Assembly (NCBI RefSeq): GCF_937903345.1
Contig: NZ_CALCZQ010000050.1
Location: forward strand, 124,001 to 188,000
From: an uncultured Emticicia sp.
Lineage (GTDB): Bacteria > Bacteroidota > Bacteroidia > Cytophagales > Spirosomataceae
Reading direction: 5' to 3'
DNA length: 64,000 nt
Shown: positions 1 to 7,359 of the stretch, piece after piece
How the letters are laid out: each line of letters opens with the position of its first letter
How positions within the stretch are numbered: position 1 is the first letter of the stretch
Notes under the pieces: generated by a model
What the model saw: the letters and a program-made list of their open reading frames with translations, nothing else
What the model was told of the DNA's origin: nothing
Database searches by the model: none
Program-made: the position numbers and the translations under genes

Positions 1-863
1 ATCGCATAGATATAGTCAGAAAAAGCTTCTGGCAAATAGTTTCGTTGGAAACTATTGCCTGGTCCGATACCAATTGCTCCACCACGAGCAATTGCAATCA
101 TGGCTTGTTCTTTCTGAAAATTATCATCACGGGTAGGATTCCCAATTTCCTTATCTCTATTTATATCAATTTTTGCAAAAGCCTCTATACGCTCGAGTAC
201 AACTTGCCCACGCCCAAATTCGACGCCTTTGGAGTACATATAAATACTTATACTCATCACGATAAATAATGCCCCAATTACTGAAAAAGCCATTCGGAGT
301 AAATATCTACTTGGTACTCGACCCATAAACATAATCAAGAAACAAGTTACACCTAAAATAATAGCTGTCGAGAAATTAGTAATGGCAAGCAATCCGCATA
401 ATAGGCCACACCAGAATATTAAGCCAGTGAGAGTTTTTTGAGTATATTCCACATTTTGTCGGCGTGCCAACATGGCAGCAAGATTGGTGATAAGCACTAA
501 GCGTACAAAGTCAGAAGATTGAAATGAAATGCCGAAGAGGCTAATCCAACGTTTTGTACCACCAACTGTTGTTCCGAATAAATAGGTATAAAGTAACAAA
601 AAAGGGGTAATCCAAAGAAGTAACTTTGATATGCCAGCATATTTGGTATAATCAATTCGGTGTATCACCCAAATAACAAATAAGCCAAGTAATAAGTGAG
701 CTGTGTGAGTAAGGAGGTAGCTTTCGGTATTTCCACCAGCTTTTTTATAAGCAAGAGCAGAGCTAGCACTATAAACTACCATCATACTAAATAAAGACAG
801 AAGTACAATGATGAACCAGATTTGCCAGTCACCACGCAGTTTGTTTTTCAACCACGTTTCCAT
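1..863 (-). CDS. ftsW: Cell-division lipid II polymerase FtsW, C-terminus cut by window edge
   Basis: SEDS-family glycosyltransferase that polymerises lipid II at the division septum in the inner membrane. The 287 visible codons start at ATG 863 (METWLKNKL) and hold many hydrophobic helices. The SEDS signatures include VVYSASSALA near residue 30, GTTVGGTKRWI near 95, and GIGPGNSFQRNYLPEAFSDYIYA at the cut end, which matches FtsW rather than RodA. About 90-100 C-terminal residues should lie to the left of the window. An imperfect palindrome (GGCGGCAT-T-ATGCCACC, 875-891) sits just upstream of the start. In many bacteria ftsW follows murD in the dcw cluster; here the upstream neighbour is mscL behind a terminator, so this copy appears to begin its own transcript. 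Confidence 0.93.
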   Translation of the reverse strand, partial: METWLKNKLRGDWQIWFIIVLLSLFSMMVVYSASSALAYKKAGGNTESYLLTHTAHLLLGLFVIWVIHRIDYTKYAGISKLLLWITPFLLLYTYLFGTTVGGTKRWISLFGISFQSSDFVRLVLITNLAAMLARRQNVEYTQKTLTGLIFWCGLLCGLLAITNFSTAIILGVTCFLIMFMGRVPSRYLLRMAFSVIGALFIVMSISIYMYSKGVEFGRGQVVLERIEAFAKIDINRDKEIGNPTRDDNFQKEQAMIAIARGGAIGIGPGNSFQRNYLPEAFSDYIYA

Positions 864-1138
864 GATTTTGCTTTGGCGGCATTATGCCACCGATTAAGAT
901 TATAAGGAATAAGCACGATTAAAGATTTAAATATTAGGCAAGTACTTGTCTAAATTTAAACCTAGTAACAAATGTAAATTATTTCAAAAAGAAAGAAAAG
1001 GAAAATTCGAGATTTTTCTTTTAAGGCTTTCATACAGTGTTTTTTTTATAATGAAGCCTATTTTAATAGTTTTTAGCATTATTTTATATGGTTTGACTAT
1101 TTAGATTGATAAATACTTTTAATAAATATTATTATAAA
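864..1138. other. AT-rich intergenic region between ftsW and the mscL terminator
   Basis: No plausible gene is seen. The stretch holds the presumed ftsW promoter and the small imperfect palindrome at 875-891, 12 bases before the ftsW start. The rest is AT-rich without repeats. Confidence 0.6.
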
Positions 1139-1171
1139 AAAAGCCTGTATTTGATAAAAATACAGGCTTTT
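1139..1171 (-). terminator. Rho-independent terminator after mscL
   Basis: Perfect 14-bp inverted repeat (arms 1139-1152 and 1158-1171, sequence AAAAGCCTGTATTT and its complement) with a 5-nt loop. It lies 17 bp downstream of the mscL stop on the minus strand and has a T-run on that strand. Confidence 0.88.
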
Positions 1172-1187
1172 AGCTAGAAAAAAGATG

Positions 1188-1508
1188 TTATTTTTCGGTT
1201 AATCGTGATTTATTTGCTGCTTTAACAATCAAGAAAATAACCCAAGCTACAATCAAGAATTGAATAACGATTTGGATGAAGTTTCCATACATGATATTTA
1301 CTGGATAAACACCTTTTTCGTCCGGTTGTCCCAAGTGTAAGGCAAGGGTTTTAAAATCTACGCCAGCCAGGAAGTACCCAACAATAGGCATAATTATATC
1401 ATCAACTAATGAAGTTGTAATTTTGGCAAAAGCACCGCCAATAATAATACCAACGGCTAAATCAAGTACGTTGCCTTGTACGATAAATGTTTTAAATTCT
1501 TTTAACAT
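1188..1508 (-). CDS. mscL: Large-conductance mechanosensitive channel MscL (short form)
   Basis: Inner-membrane emergency valve that opens under hypo-osmotic shock. The N-terminal amphipathic helix (MLKEFKTFIVQGNVLDLAVGIIIGGAFAKI) and the TM1 pore constriction are typical. TM2 (FIQIVIQFLIVAWVIFLIVKAANK) follows a short periplasmic loop at about residues 48-72. The protein is only 106 residues, against about 130-136 for E. coli-type MscL. It stops right after TM2, so the cytoplasmic C-terminal helix bundle is missing. No continuation is readable in the DNA between the stop and the terminator. Neighbouring channel genes (this and the MscS-like gene 1.1 kb away) suggest an osmotic-stress neighbourhood. 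Confidence 0.95.
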   Translation of the reverse strand: MLKEFKTFIVQGNVLDLAVGIIIGGAFAKITTSLVDDIIMPIVGYFLAGVDFKTLALHLGQPDEKGVYPVNIMYGNFIQIVIQFLIVAWVIFLIVKAANKSRLTEK

Positions 1509-1544
1509 AGATTCAAAAAGATTTAATTATGATTGGATAAATTA

Positions 1545-2459
1545 TTACAGATTAAATACAAATCCCGCGGAAAGGCCTTCGCTGATTTGTAATTTTTTGA
1601 AGATGTCAGCATCATAAACGCCCAAAAATGTGAGGTTTACATTTAAATATTTGTTTACTTTGGCTGTCGTAATAAGCATTACATTGTGGTCCATTGGCTT
1701 TGTCTTTGGAGCATAAGCAACAAAACCTTGATAACGCCATTTTAGATTAAGGTTTTTGGCAATGTCTTTATCAAATGCCGCAACCACCTGAAAACCCATT
1801 TCGTTTAATACTTTCCCTTTTTCTGTGCCATAAGAACGTTTGATTACTTTTCCATTTACGCTTACATCTTTGGCTGTGTTATCAAAAACTTTGTCATTAC
1901 TCATAAATGTTTGGCGAAGAGCAGCACCTCCAAATTGAACAACAAAGTATTTCGTAGGATTCCATTCAAGACCAACGCCCTCAGAAAGAAAAGCAGGTGC
2001 AAAAATATTTGAAATCATAGGCTTTGTTATTGCTTTTAAGTCATAACCAGGAGCAAATTGAGAAAGGAAGTTTATGTTTGCGAACCAATTTATTGTTTTT
2101 GACAATTTGTTGGCATATTTATGGTCAATAAAAATGCGGTCAATGCTTTTTACTCTTTCTTGACCTTTGTTTTTTAACATGCCATACTGAAGCTGAATAT
2201 CTGAAGAAAATACTCCTCTTTTCTTGTGGTAAACGGCTTTATTATTAAAATAAAAGCCTAGGCCAAGACTTCCCACGCTTCCTTGTGTTTCTGTCCAAGC
2301 ATCATTGAAGCCAGTTTGTGAAAAATTAATGCCAAATTGTGTACTGCGATGGTCCCACCAACCAACACGTAGTGAATCTTCATGAGTTTTTTGTGCTTCT
2401 TGAGCGAAAGCAATGGCAGCAAAAGAAAAATAGCTGATTGTTAATAAAACCTTTTTCAT
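1545..2459 (-). CDS. DUF3078 family exported protein
   Basis: Bacteroidota-specific exported protein of unknown function, probably an outer-membrane beta-barrel. I chose the start at 2459 (MKKVLLTISYFSFAAIAFAQ) because it gives a clear Sec signal peptide of about 20 residues. The longer frame back to 2627 would add 56 residues and cross the terminator of the upstream gene. The mature part carries the DUF3078-like opening (GWWDHRSTQFGINFSQTGFNDAW) followed by alternating beta strands, and it ends in FVFNL, an outer-membrane-type aromatic C-terminus. It may share a transcript with mscL, 36 bp downstream. Confidence 0.85.
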   Translation of the reverse strand: MKKVLLTISYFSFAAIAFAQEAQKTHEDSLRVGWWDHRSTQFGINFSQTGFNDAWTETQGSVGSLGLGFYFNNKAVYHKKRGVFSSDIQLQYGMLKNKGQERVKSIDRIFIDHKYANKLSKTINWFANINFLSQFAPGYDLKAITKPMISNIFAPAFLSEGVGLEWNPTKYFVVQFGGAALRQTFMSNDKVFDNTAKDVSVNGKVIKRSYGTEKGKVLNEMGFQVVAAFDKDIAKNLNLKWRYQGFVAYAPKTKPMDHNVMLITTAKVNKYLNVNLTFLGVYDADIFKKLQISEGLSAGFVFNL

Positions 2460-2618
2460 TACAAAATAGGGGTTTGTTTTGTGATTAATATAATTGCTGT
2501 TTGGTGATACTAAATAAAATGAAAGAATAAATAACGGATGTAAATTATTCTGTATCTTAAGTTTTTTCTTTGAGACGCGGGAAGTAGAAAAAGTAACAGT
2601 AAAAAAATAATCAAAAAA

Positions 2619-2649
2619 AAGCCCCACATCGACATTTGATTTGGGGCTT
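2619..2649 (-). terminator. Terminator after the MscS-like gene
   Basis: Arms AAGCCCCA (2619-2626) and TGGGGCTT (2642-2649) are followed, on the minus strand, by eight T. It lies immediately after the stop codon at 2654 and separates that gene from the DUF3078 gene. Confidence 0.85.
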
Positions 2650-2653
2650 AAAA

Positions 2654-3469
2654 TTAATTGAAGACGGTGACGGTTTTTGATTGTAAGACTTGTAGCGGAA
2701 AAATTGTTTTTGAATCGCCTGTTTTGAGCGTAATCGTTGTATTATCTATTGCAATAATTTCTCCTTTGATACCATCAATTTCAATAATTTCTCCTCCTTT
2801 ATAGCGGTTTTTGCTATAAAAAGAGGAAATAATATTTAATAAAATTTCTTTTGAGGCAAAACCATAGCCAATCGCAAAGGCAAAAATAATTCCACCAATG
2901 ATTAGATTAAAAGTTGATTCAAATAGGCTAGTATTAATACCTATTTGTGCAACTGACTGAATCAAGAAAATAATAAAAAGAAAGAAGAATACTGCTGTTC
3001 CAATTAGTTTTCCAGCAGCAATATTGAAAGATTTACAAAGTGTTATAACGAAGTTTTTTAAAGCATCTGCCAAAAACACACCTGCCGAAAGCATCAAAAC
3101 CGCTGAAATCATTTTTGGAATGAAGGTCACGATGAGCTTAATCATGTCTGAAATGGCAGGCACGCCTAAGGTGTCAGCGGCAGGTTGTAGAATAAATATT
3201 AAGATAAAATAGTAAAGGATTTTTGAAATAACGGTACTTAATTTTATTTCTAATTTTAAGCCCTTAACGGCATCTATCTCATTTAATTTTTCTCCAATTT
3301 TATCAATTCCTACATTTTGTAATACTTTTTGTACGATTGTTGCTACTAATTTTGCTACTAGCCAGCCAATCAAAACAACGATTGACGCTTGAATTAGATT
3401 TGCAAAAAAACTCATGAAATTTTTAATCATGTTGCTAAAAATTTCAATTATCATTTGACTTAGATTCAT
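2654..3469 (-). CDS. MscS-like mechanosensitive channel with TM-helix repeats, short form
   Basis: Predicted inner-membrane small-conductance mechanosensitive channel. The 271 residues contain about four or five membrane segments. Two are amphipathic TM_helix-type repeats (around residues 5-45 and 105-150), followed by a hydrophobic pore-like segment (NLIIGGIIFAFAIGYGFASKEI, about 190-210). A short beta domain follows (GGEIIEIDGIKGEIIAIDNTTITLKTGDSKTIFPLQVL, about 225-265). The protein ends there, so the alpha/beta cytoplasmic cage of classical MscS is absent. The family is usually annotated as mechanosensitive ion channel with conserved TM helix; conductance is inferred, not shown. Confidence 0.85.
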   Translation of the reverse strand: MNLSQMIIEIFSNMIKNFMSFFANLIQASIVVLIGWLVAKLVATIVQKVLQNVGIDKIGEKLNEIDAVKGLKLEIKLSTVISKILYYFILIFILQPAADTLGVPAISDMIKLIVTFIPKMISAVLMLSAGVFLADALKNFVITLCKSFNIAAGKLIGTAVFFFLFIIFLIQSVAQIGINTSLFESTFNLIIGGIIFAFAIGYGFASKEILLNIISSFYSKNRYKGGEIIEIDGIKGEIIAIDNTTITLKTGDSKTIFPLQVLQSKTVTVFN

Positions 3470-3511
3470 TGTTTTTGTTTGTTTTAAAGCTATCAGTTTA
3501 GGTAATGAGTT

Positions 3512-3715
3512 TTAATTTTGTGGATACAGTTCATCCAAATATTTTACACCAACTAAAACAGGTTCGCCCAAAAACATTTGTACGATTTGCATGGCATCAC
3601 GAATGACATCAATTTCAGCCGTTAGCATCCCTTTAAGATGCTCAGGGGCAGTAGCATTATCATCAAAATCTTCCATTTTTTTGAAAAAGTTTAAGGTATT
3701 TGTTATTTTTTCCAA
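3512..3715 (-). CDS. Small hypothetical protein co-transcribed with an ECF sigma factor
   Basis: Protein of 67 residues, acidic in the middle (MEDFDDNATAPEHLKGM), not recognised by family. It has no signal peptide or membrane segment and looks mainly helical. Its ATG at 3715 lies 13 bp inside the end of the sigma-factor gene in another frame, which is classic translational coupling. The tight overlap supports a real gene that might act with the sigma factor, but it lacks an anti-sigma (zinc or membrane) signature. Function unknown. Confidence 0.65.
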   Translation of the reverse strand: MEKITNTLNFFKKMEDFDDNATAPEHLKGMLTAEIDVIRDAMQIVQMFLGEPVLVGVKYLDELYPQN

Positions 3716-4305
3716 AACCAGAGGGCTTTGGCAATGATAATTGAAAAGAAAACAATATTTTCAGTGTAAATTTTTCTTAGTTTCTCTTTCGTACGCATCA
3801 ATCGCATTTTTACTGCACTTTCAGTAATATTGAGTGTGTCAGCGATTTCTTTAATACTAAAATCGTCTTGATACTTCATCAATAACATTGCACGTTCATT
3901 TGGGTCGATTTTTTGCAAGGCTTTTTTCAAATCCTGTGCTTGAATTTCGACTAATTCAGCGTTGTCATATTCTTGTTCGAGGTCAAAGTTTTCTTCGAGT
4001 GTGGTTTCGGCTTGTTTTTTAATAATCTTTATTTGATCCATACAATAATTATAGGTAATTGAATAGAGCCATGTCGAAAACTTCGCATGTTCTTTAAAAG
4101 TACCAATCTTCAGAACCAGACGCAAAAATATATCGTGTGTGAAATCTTCGGCTTGTGCTTCATTTTTTACAAATGAAAGGCATTTTCTGTAGACTTTATC
4201 AACGTAACGATCATAAAGTTCCTCAAAATAGAGATTTCGTTGGGTTTCGACATACAGTCGCACCAACTCCTCATCAGGCGTATTTTTAAGTGATTTATTT
4301 TTCAA
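3703..4305 (-). CDS. ECF-type RNA polymerase sigma factor
   Basis: Group IV sigma-70 factor. Region 2 lies at about residues 20-95 (LYFEELYDRYVDKVYRKCLSFVKNEAQAEDFTHDIFLRLV, then FSTWLYSITYNYCMDQIK). Region 4 lies at about 125-175 (LKKALQKIDPNERAMLLMKYQDDFSIKEIADTLNITESAVKMRLMRTKEKLRKIY) with a helix-turn-helix. After region 4 comes an unusual hydrophobic tail (NIVFFSIIIAKALWFWKK), absent from typical ECF factors. No anti-sigma gene of FecR or zinc type is adjacent; the only partner is the overlapping 67-residue protein. Target genes cannot be told from the window. Confidence 0.92.
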   Translation of the reverse strand: MKNKSLKNTPDEELVRLYVETQRNLYFEELYDRYVDKVYRKCLSFVKNEAQAEDFTHDIFLRLVLKIGTFKEHAKFSTWLYSITYNYCMDQIKIIKKQAETTLEENFDLEQEYDNAELVEIQAQDLKKALQKIDPNERAMLLMKYQDDFSIKEIADTLNITESAVKMRLMRTKEKLRKIYTENIVFFSIIIAKALWFWKK

Positions 4306-4556
4306 TTTGGACTAAGTGGTTATAAAAAAGTAACACTTTTAGTGTTTTTTATTTTTGGGTTGATTGTGTAATTCTTTTATTATTAATGTATAAACTTATC
4401 GATGTTATAGAAAAATTAAAGTCTATCTTCGTTTTCCGAACCTATAAATACATTTTTACCATTTTTTTGTTTGTGCACGCTAATTATTGTTTTTTTCATA
4501 TATAATTACTGAGATGAAAATAAGTGACAAAACTATAGTTGTTACTTTATTGATTA

Positions 4557-4835
4557 TCAAGCTTTATCGCCGTGGCGAACCTTCACTGTGAAGTACCGTC
4601 TCATTTCTTGTGTCTCAGTATTTAAAAAACTAGCATCTCCTAAATTTTCAAAAGAATTTGTAAGAGATATTTGATTTTGCCTAAATACTTTTATAACGCT
4701 TATAACGTTATTTATTGGCCTTATGACTATCCAAAAAAGGTATTTTTCTAACCAATTTGGCTTTATTTGAGATTTTAAGTAACCCACGGTCATTATATCT
4801 AAAAGGCACAGCAAGGTTATTAGCTCATAGACCAC
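4557..4835 (-). CDS. Doubtful small membrane-like ORF
   Basis: Open frame of 92 codons with a GTG start at 4835. The N-terminal third is hydrophobic (ELITLLCLLDIMTVGYL) and the second segment (WLEKYLFWIVIRPINNVISVIKVF) looks amphipathic. I do not recognise it. It lies alone between the sigma-factor operon and the SCP2 gene, in a region otherwise without genes, about 70 bp from the operator at 4905. It may be a chance frame in AT-rich DNA. Confidence 0.25.
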   Translation of the reverse strand: MVYELITLLCLLDIMTVGYLKSQIKPNWLEKYLFWIVIRPINNVISVIKVFRQNQISLTNSFENLGDASFLNTETQEMRRYFTVKVRHGDKA

Positions 4836-4904
4836 TATTTAGCTGTTCGAAAATTTATCTTTTAATAATATTCTATTACCAAAAAACAAATTTCAAATAA
4901 AATT

Positions 4905-4926
4905 AATAGTATGCTTGCATAATATT
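4905..4926. promoter_or_regulatory. Palindromic operator upstream of SCP2/acyl-CoA dehydrogenase
   Basis: A 22-bp near-palindrome with core TATGC-TT-GCATA and AT-rich flanks AATAG and ATATT, 60 bp before the SCP2 start. The same sequence, 20 of 22 bases identical when read on the other strand, occurs at 36571-36592 between a TonB receptor and a DUF3089 gene. Size and symmetry suit a TetR-family dimer. A -7-like box (TAACTTTC, 4942-4949, one base from TAnnTTTG) follows, so a bound protein would sit at or just upstream of the promoter. Confidence 0.65.
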
Positions 4927-4985
4927 AATTTTTATTTTTACTAACTTTCGGAATATTTTAAATCGTACATTAAAAAAATATTAAC

Positions 4986-5297
4986 ATGACAGCAAAAGAA
5001 TATTTACAGAACACAGCTTCACAACTCACAGCTACAGATATTGATGGCGTAACAACAACTCTACATTTTGATTTTGGCGATGGTGCTGATTACTCAATGG
5101 TTGTAGCTGAAGGAAAGGCTAAATTTGTAGATGGTTTCGTAGGAACAGCAGAATGTGTAGTGAAGGCAGATGCAGATGATTTTGTAAAAATTGCCACGGG
5201 CGATATGAACCCAATGATGGCTATGATGATGGGAAAACTAAAACTATCAAATCCAGGAGCGATGATGAAATATGCTAAAATGTTGGGGTTGATGTAA
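4986..5297 (+). CDS. SCP2 sterol/lipid-binding domain protein
   Basis: Stand-alone sterol carrier protein 2 domain of 103 residues, the usual length of a single-domain bacterial SCP2. It has beta-rich segments (GVTTTLHFDFGDGADYSMVVAEGKAKFVDG) and the typical end (GDMNPMMAMMMGKLKLSNPGAMMKYAKMLGLM), where a Met-rich helix lines the lipid tunnel. These proteins bind acyl-CoA or other lipids in the cytoplasm. The next gene, 155 bp downstream on the same strand, is an acyl-CoA dehydrogenase, so a shared role in fatty-acid breakdown is likely. The palindrome at 4905-4926 probably controls both. Confidence 0.9.
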   Translation: MTAKEYLQNTASQLTATDIDGVTTTLHFDFGDGADYSMVVAEGKAKFVDGFVGTAECVVKADADDFVKIATGDMNPMMAMMMGKLKLSNPGAMMKYAKMLGLM

Positions 5298-5452
5298 TTA
5301 TAAATAATTTGAAAGTGGTACGCCGTAGCGTTTTGCAAATGTGCTGATTTGAAAATTCTTTTATTAAGCATTTATTGTAAATTAAAATACGCTCAGTTTT
5401 GCTTTCGTCACCAAATCTTCAAATTGTTTATTCTTCAAATTATAATTTATCC

Positions 5453-7252
5453 ATGGCAAAGAACTATTTCAATAAAAGAAACGTGGACTTCTTACTATAT
5501 GAAGTTCATGAGGCAGAAACGCTTACGCAACATGCACGATATGCCGACCACAATAAAGATACTTTTGACATGACGATTGATGCAGCAACGCAAATTGCTG
5601 ACAATCTAATGTTTCCGTTTGTGAAAGATGTCGATAAAAATCAGCCAGAACTTAAAGATGGAAAAGTAACGGTTCACCCGGCTATCAAAGATTATTTGAA
5701 AGCCTTAGGAGAATCGGGTATTATTGGTGCTGACTTTGATTATGATGATGGAGGAGCTCAATTGCCAGTTACGATTACGAGTATTTTAGGTTATATTTTG
5801 ATGTCGGCTAATAATGGAATGATGTTTACAGGCCTTACGGCTGGTGCGGCTCGTTTGATTGCTAGTTTTGGTTCGCAAGAATTGAAAGACGCTTTTATTC
5901 CGAATATGATTTTGGGAAAATGGCAAGGAACAATGTGCCTGACAGAGCCACAAGCTGGAAGTTCGTTATCGGATATTACCGCAACCGCTGAGCCAATGGC
6001 TGATGGAACGTATAAAATGCGTGGGCAAAAGGTATTCATTTCGGCCGGTGATCACGATGCAACTGATAATGTAATACATTTATTTATTGGTCGAATCAAA
6101 GGAGCTCCGCTCGGGACGAAAGGGATTTCGTTATTTGTGATTCCAAAATATCGCATTGATGGGACTGATAATGATGTAACTTCGATGGGGATTTACCATA
6201 AATTAGGCCAAAAAGGTGTGCCCGCAATGCACTTGGGCTTTGGTGATAAAAACGATGATTGTATCGGATATTTGGTTGGGGAACCAAATAAGGGCTTGAA
6301 TTATATGTTTCAGATGATGAACGAGGCTCGTATTGGTGTTGGTATCACGGGAGCTTCTATTGCGTCAGCGGCTTATTATGCGGCACTTGAGTACGCAAAA
6401 GAGCGACCACAAAGCCGTCGATCAAATCAGAAACACGCACTTGATGCTCCACAGATTCAGATTATTCAGCACCCAGATGTGAAGCGAATGTTGTTATTTC
6501 AGAAAGCTGTTGTTGAGGGTTCTTTGTCGCTTTTACTCGAAACTTCTAAATTCTTTGACCTTGCCGAAGCATCAGTCGACCCTGAAGAAAAAGAAAAAGC
6601 ACATTTGTTGCTCGAATTGTTAACGCCAATTGCCAAGACTTTCCCTTGTGAATATGGTATGAAAGCAATAAGCGATGCTGTACAATGTTTTGGTGGTTAT
6701 GGTTTTACAGAAGATTTTCCTGTCGAACAATATTACCGAGATATTCGTATTACACCAATTTATGAAGGAACAACCGGTATTCAGTCGCAAGATTTATTAG
6801 GCAGAAAGGTTCCGATGGCAGGAGGAAAGGCAACTATGCTTCTCGCCCAAGAAGTAGGCAAAACCGTAATGGCGGCTTTACAATATGATGAATTGAAACG
6901 TTATGCACATTCGCTACAAGAAGAAGGAGAACGCTTACAAAAAGTAACTATGCACTTGTTAGGAATTGCTGGAACAGGCGATGTGGAGCGTTTCTTATCT
7001 GATGCTACGCTATATATGGAAATGTTTAGTTTAAATGTGATAGCTTGGCAATGGCTGAAACAAGCACTTGTGGCAAAACAAAAATTAATTGTTTCTTCGG
7101 ATAATGCTGATGATGTAGAGTTTTATGAAAGTAAAATTCATACGATGAAGTATTTCTTCCACTACGAAATTCCGAAAACGCAAGGTTTAGCAACCCGACT
7201 GATGGACGAAGAAGTATTGACGATTATGACTGAGAAAGAAATTGTAATGTAA
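5453..7252 (+). CDS. Acyl-CoA dehydrogenase, large (about 600 aa) DmdC/FadE-like type
   Basis: FAD-dependent alpha,beta-dehydrogenation of acyl-CoA thioesters, first step of beta-oxidation, cytoplasmic. I take ATG 5453 (MAKNYFNKRNVDFLLYEV) as start, since the 18 codons before it look non-coding. The N-terminal helical domain, the beta domain (MCLTEPQAGSSLSDI, then KGISLFVIPKY) and the C-terminal domain are in order. The catalytic glutamate is seen in TPIYEGTTGIQ (about E438), after the QCFGGYGFTEDFPVEQYYRDIRI motif. The extra C-terminal helical domain (last 120 residues) marks the 600-residue subclass related to DmdC (3-methylmercaptopropionyl-CoA dehydrogenase). The substrate cannot be deduced. 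Confidence 0.95.
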   Translation: MAKNYFNKRNVDFLLYEVHEAETLTQHARYADHNKDTFDMTIDAATQIADNLMFPFVKDVDKNQPELKDGKVTVHPAIKDYLKALGESGIIGADFDYDDGGAQLPVTITSILGYILMSANNGMMFTGLTAGAARLIASFGSQELKDAFIPNMILGKWQGTMCLTEPQAGSSLSDITATAEPMADGTYKMRGQKVFISAGDHDATDNVIHLFIGRIKGAPLGTKGISLFVIPKYRIDGTDNDVTSMGIYHKLGQKGVPAMHLGFGDKNDDCIGYLVGEPNKGLNYMFQMMNEARIGVGITGASIASAAYYAALEYAKERPQSRRSNQKHALDAPQIQIIQHPDVKRMLLFQKAVVEGSLSLLLETSKFFDLAEASVDPEEKEKAHLLLELLTPIAKTFPCEYGMKAISDAVQCFGGYGFTEDFPVEQYYRDIRITPIYEGTTGIQSQDLLGRKVPMAGGKATMLLAQEVGKTVMAALQYDELKRYAHSLQEEGERLQKVTMHLLGIAGTGDVERFLSDATLYMEMFSLNVIAWQWLKQALVAKQKLIVSSDNADDVEFYESKIHTMKYFFHYEIPKTQGLATRLMDEEVLTIMTEKEIVM

Positions 7253-7300
7253 TCGGTGACTGGTTGACTGGTTATTTGTGAATGCTTGAAATAATAAAAC

Positions 7301-7338
7301 AAAACCCCCAAAATAGAAATGCTACTTTGGGGGTTTTT
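7301..7338. terminator. Bidirectional terminator between acyl-CoA dehydrogenase and M1 peptidase
   Basis: Arms AAAACCCCCAAA (7301-7312) and TTTGGGGGTTTT (7326-7337), flanked by A- and T-runs. The hairpin sits between two convergent genes and can serve both. Confidence 0.88.
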
Positions 7339-7359
7339 GTTTTATTTGAACTATTTTAA

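Noticed and set aside
2460..2627. Longer start for the DUF3078 protein
   Set aside because: It would bury the signal peptide 56 residues inside and run into the terminator of the upstream gene.
5090..5371. Minus-strand ORF of 93 codons over the SCP2 gene
   Set aside because: Antisense to a clear SCP2 domain; low-complexity product without a start context.
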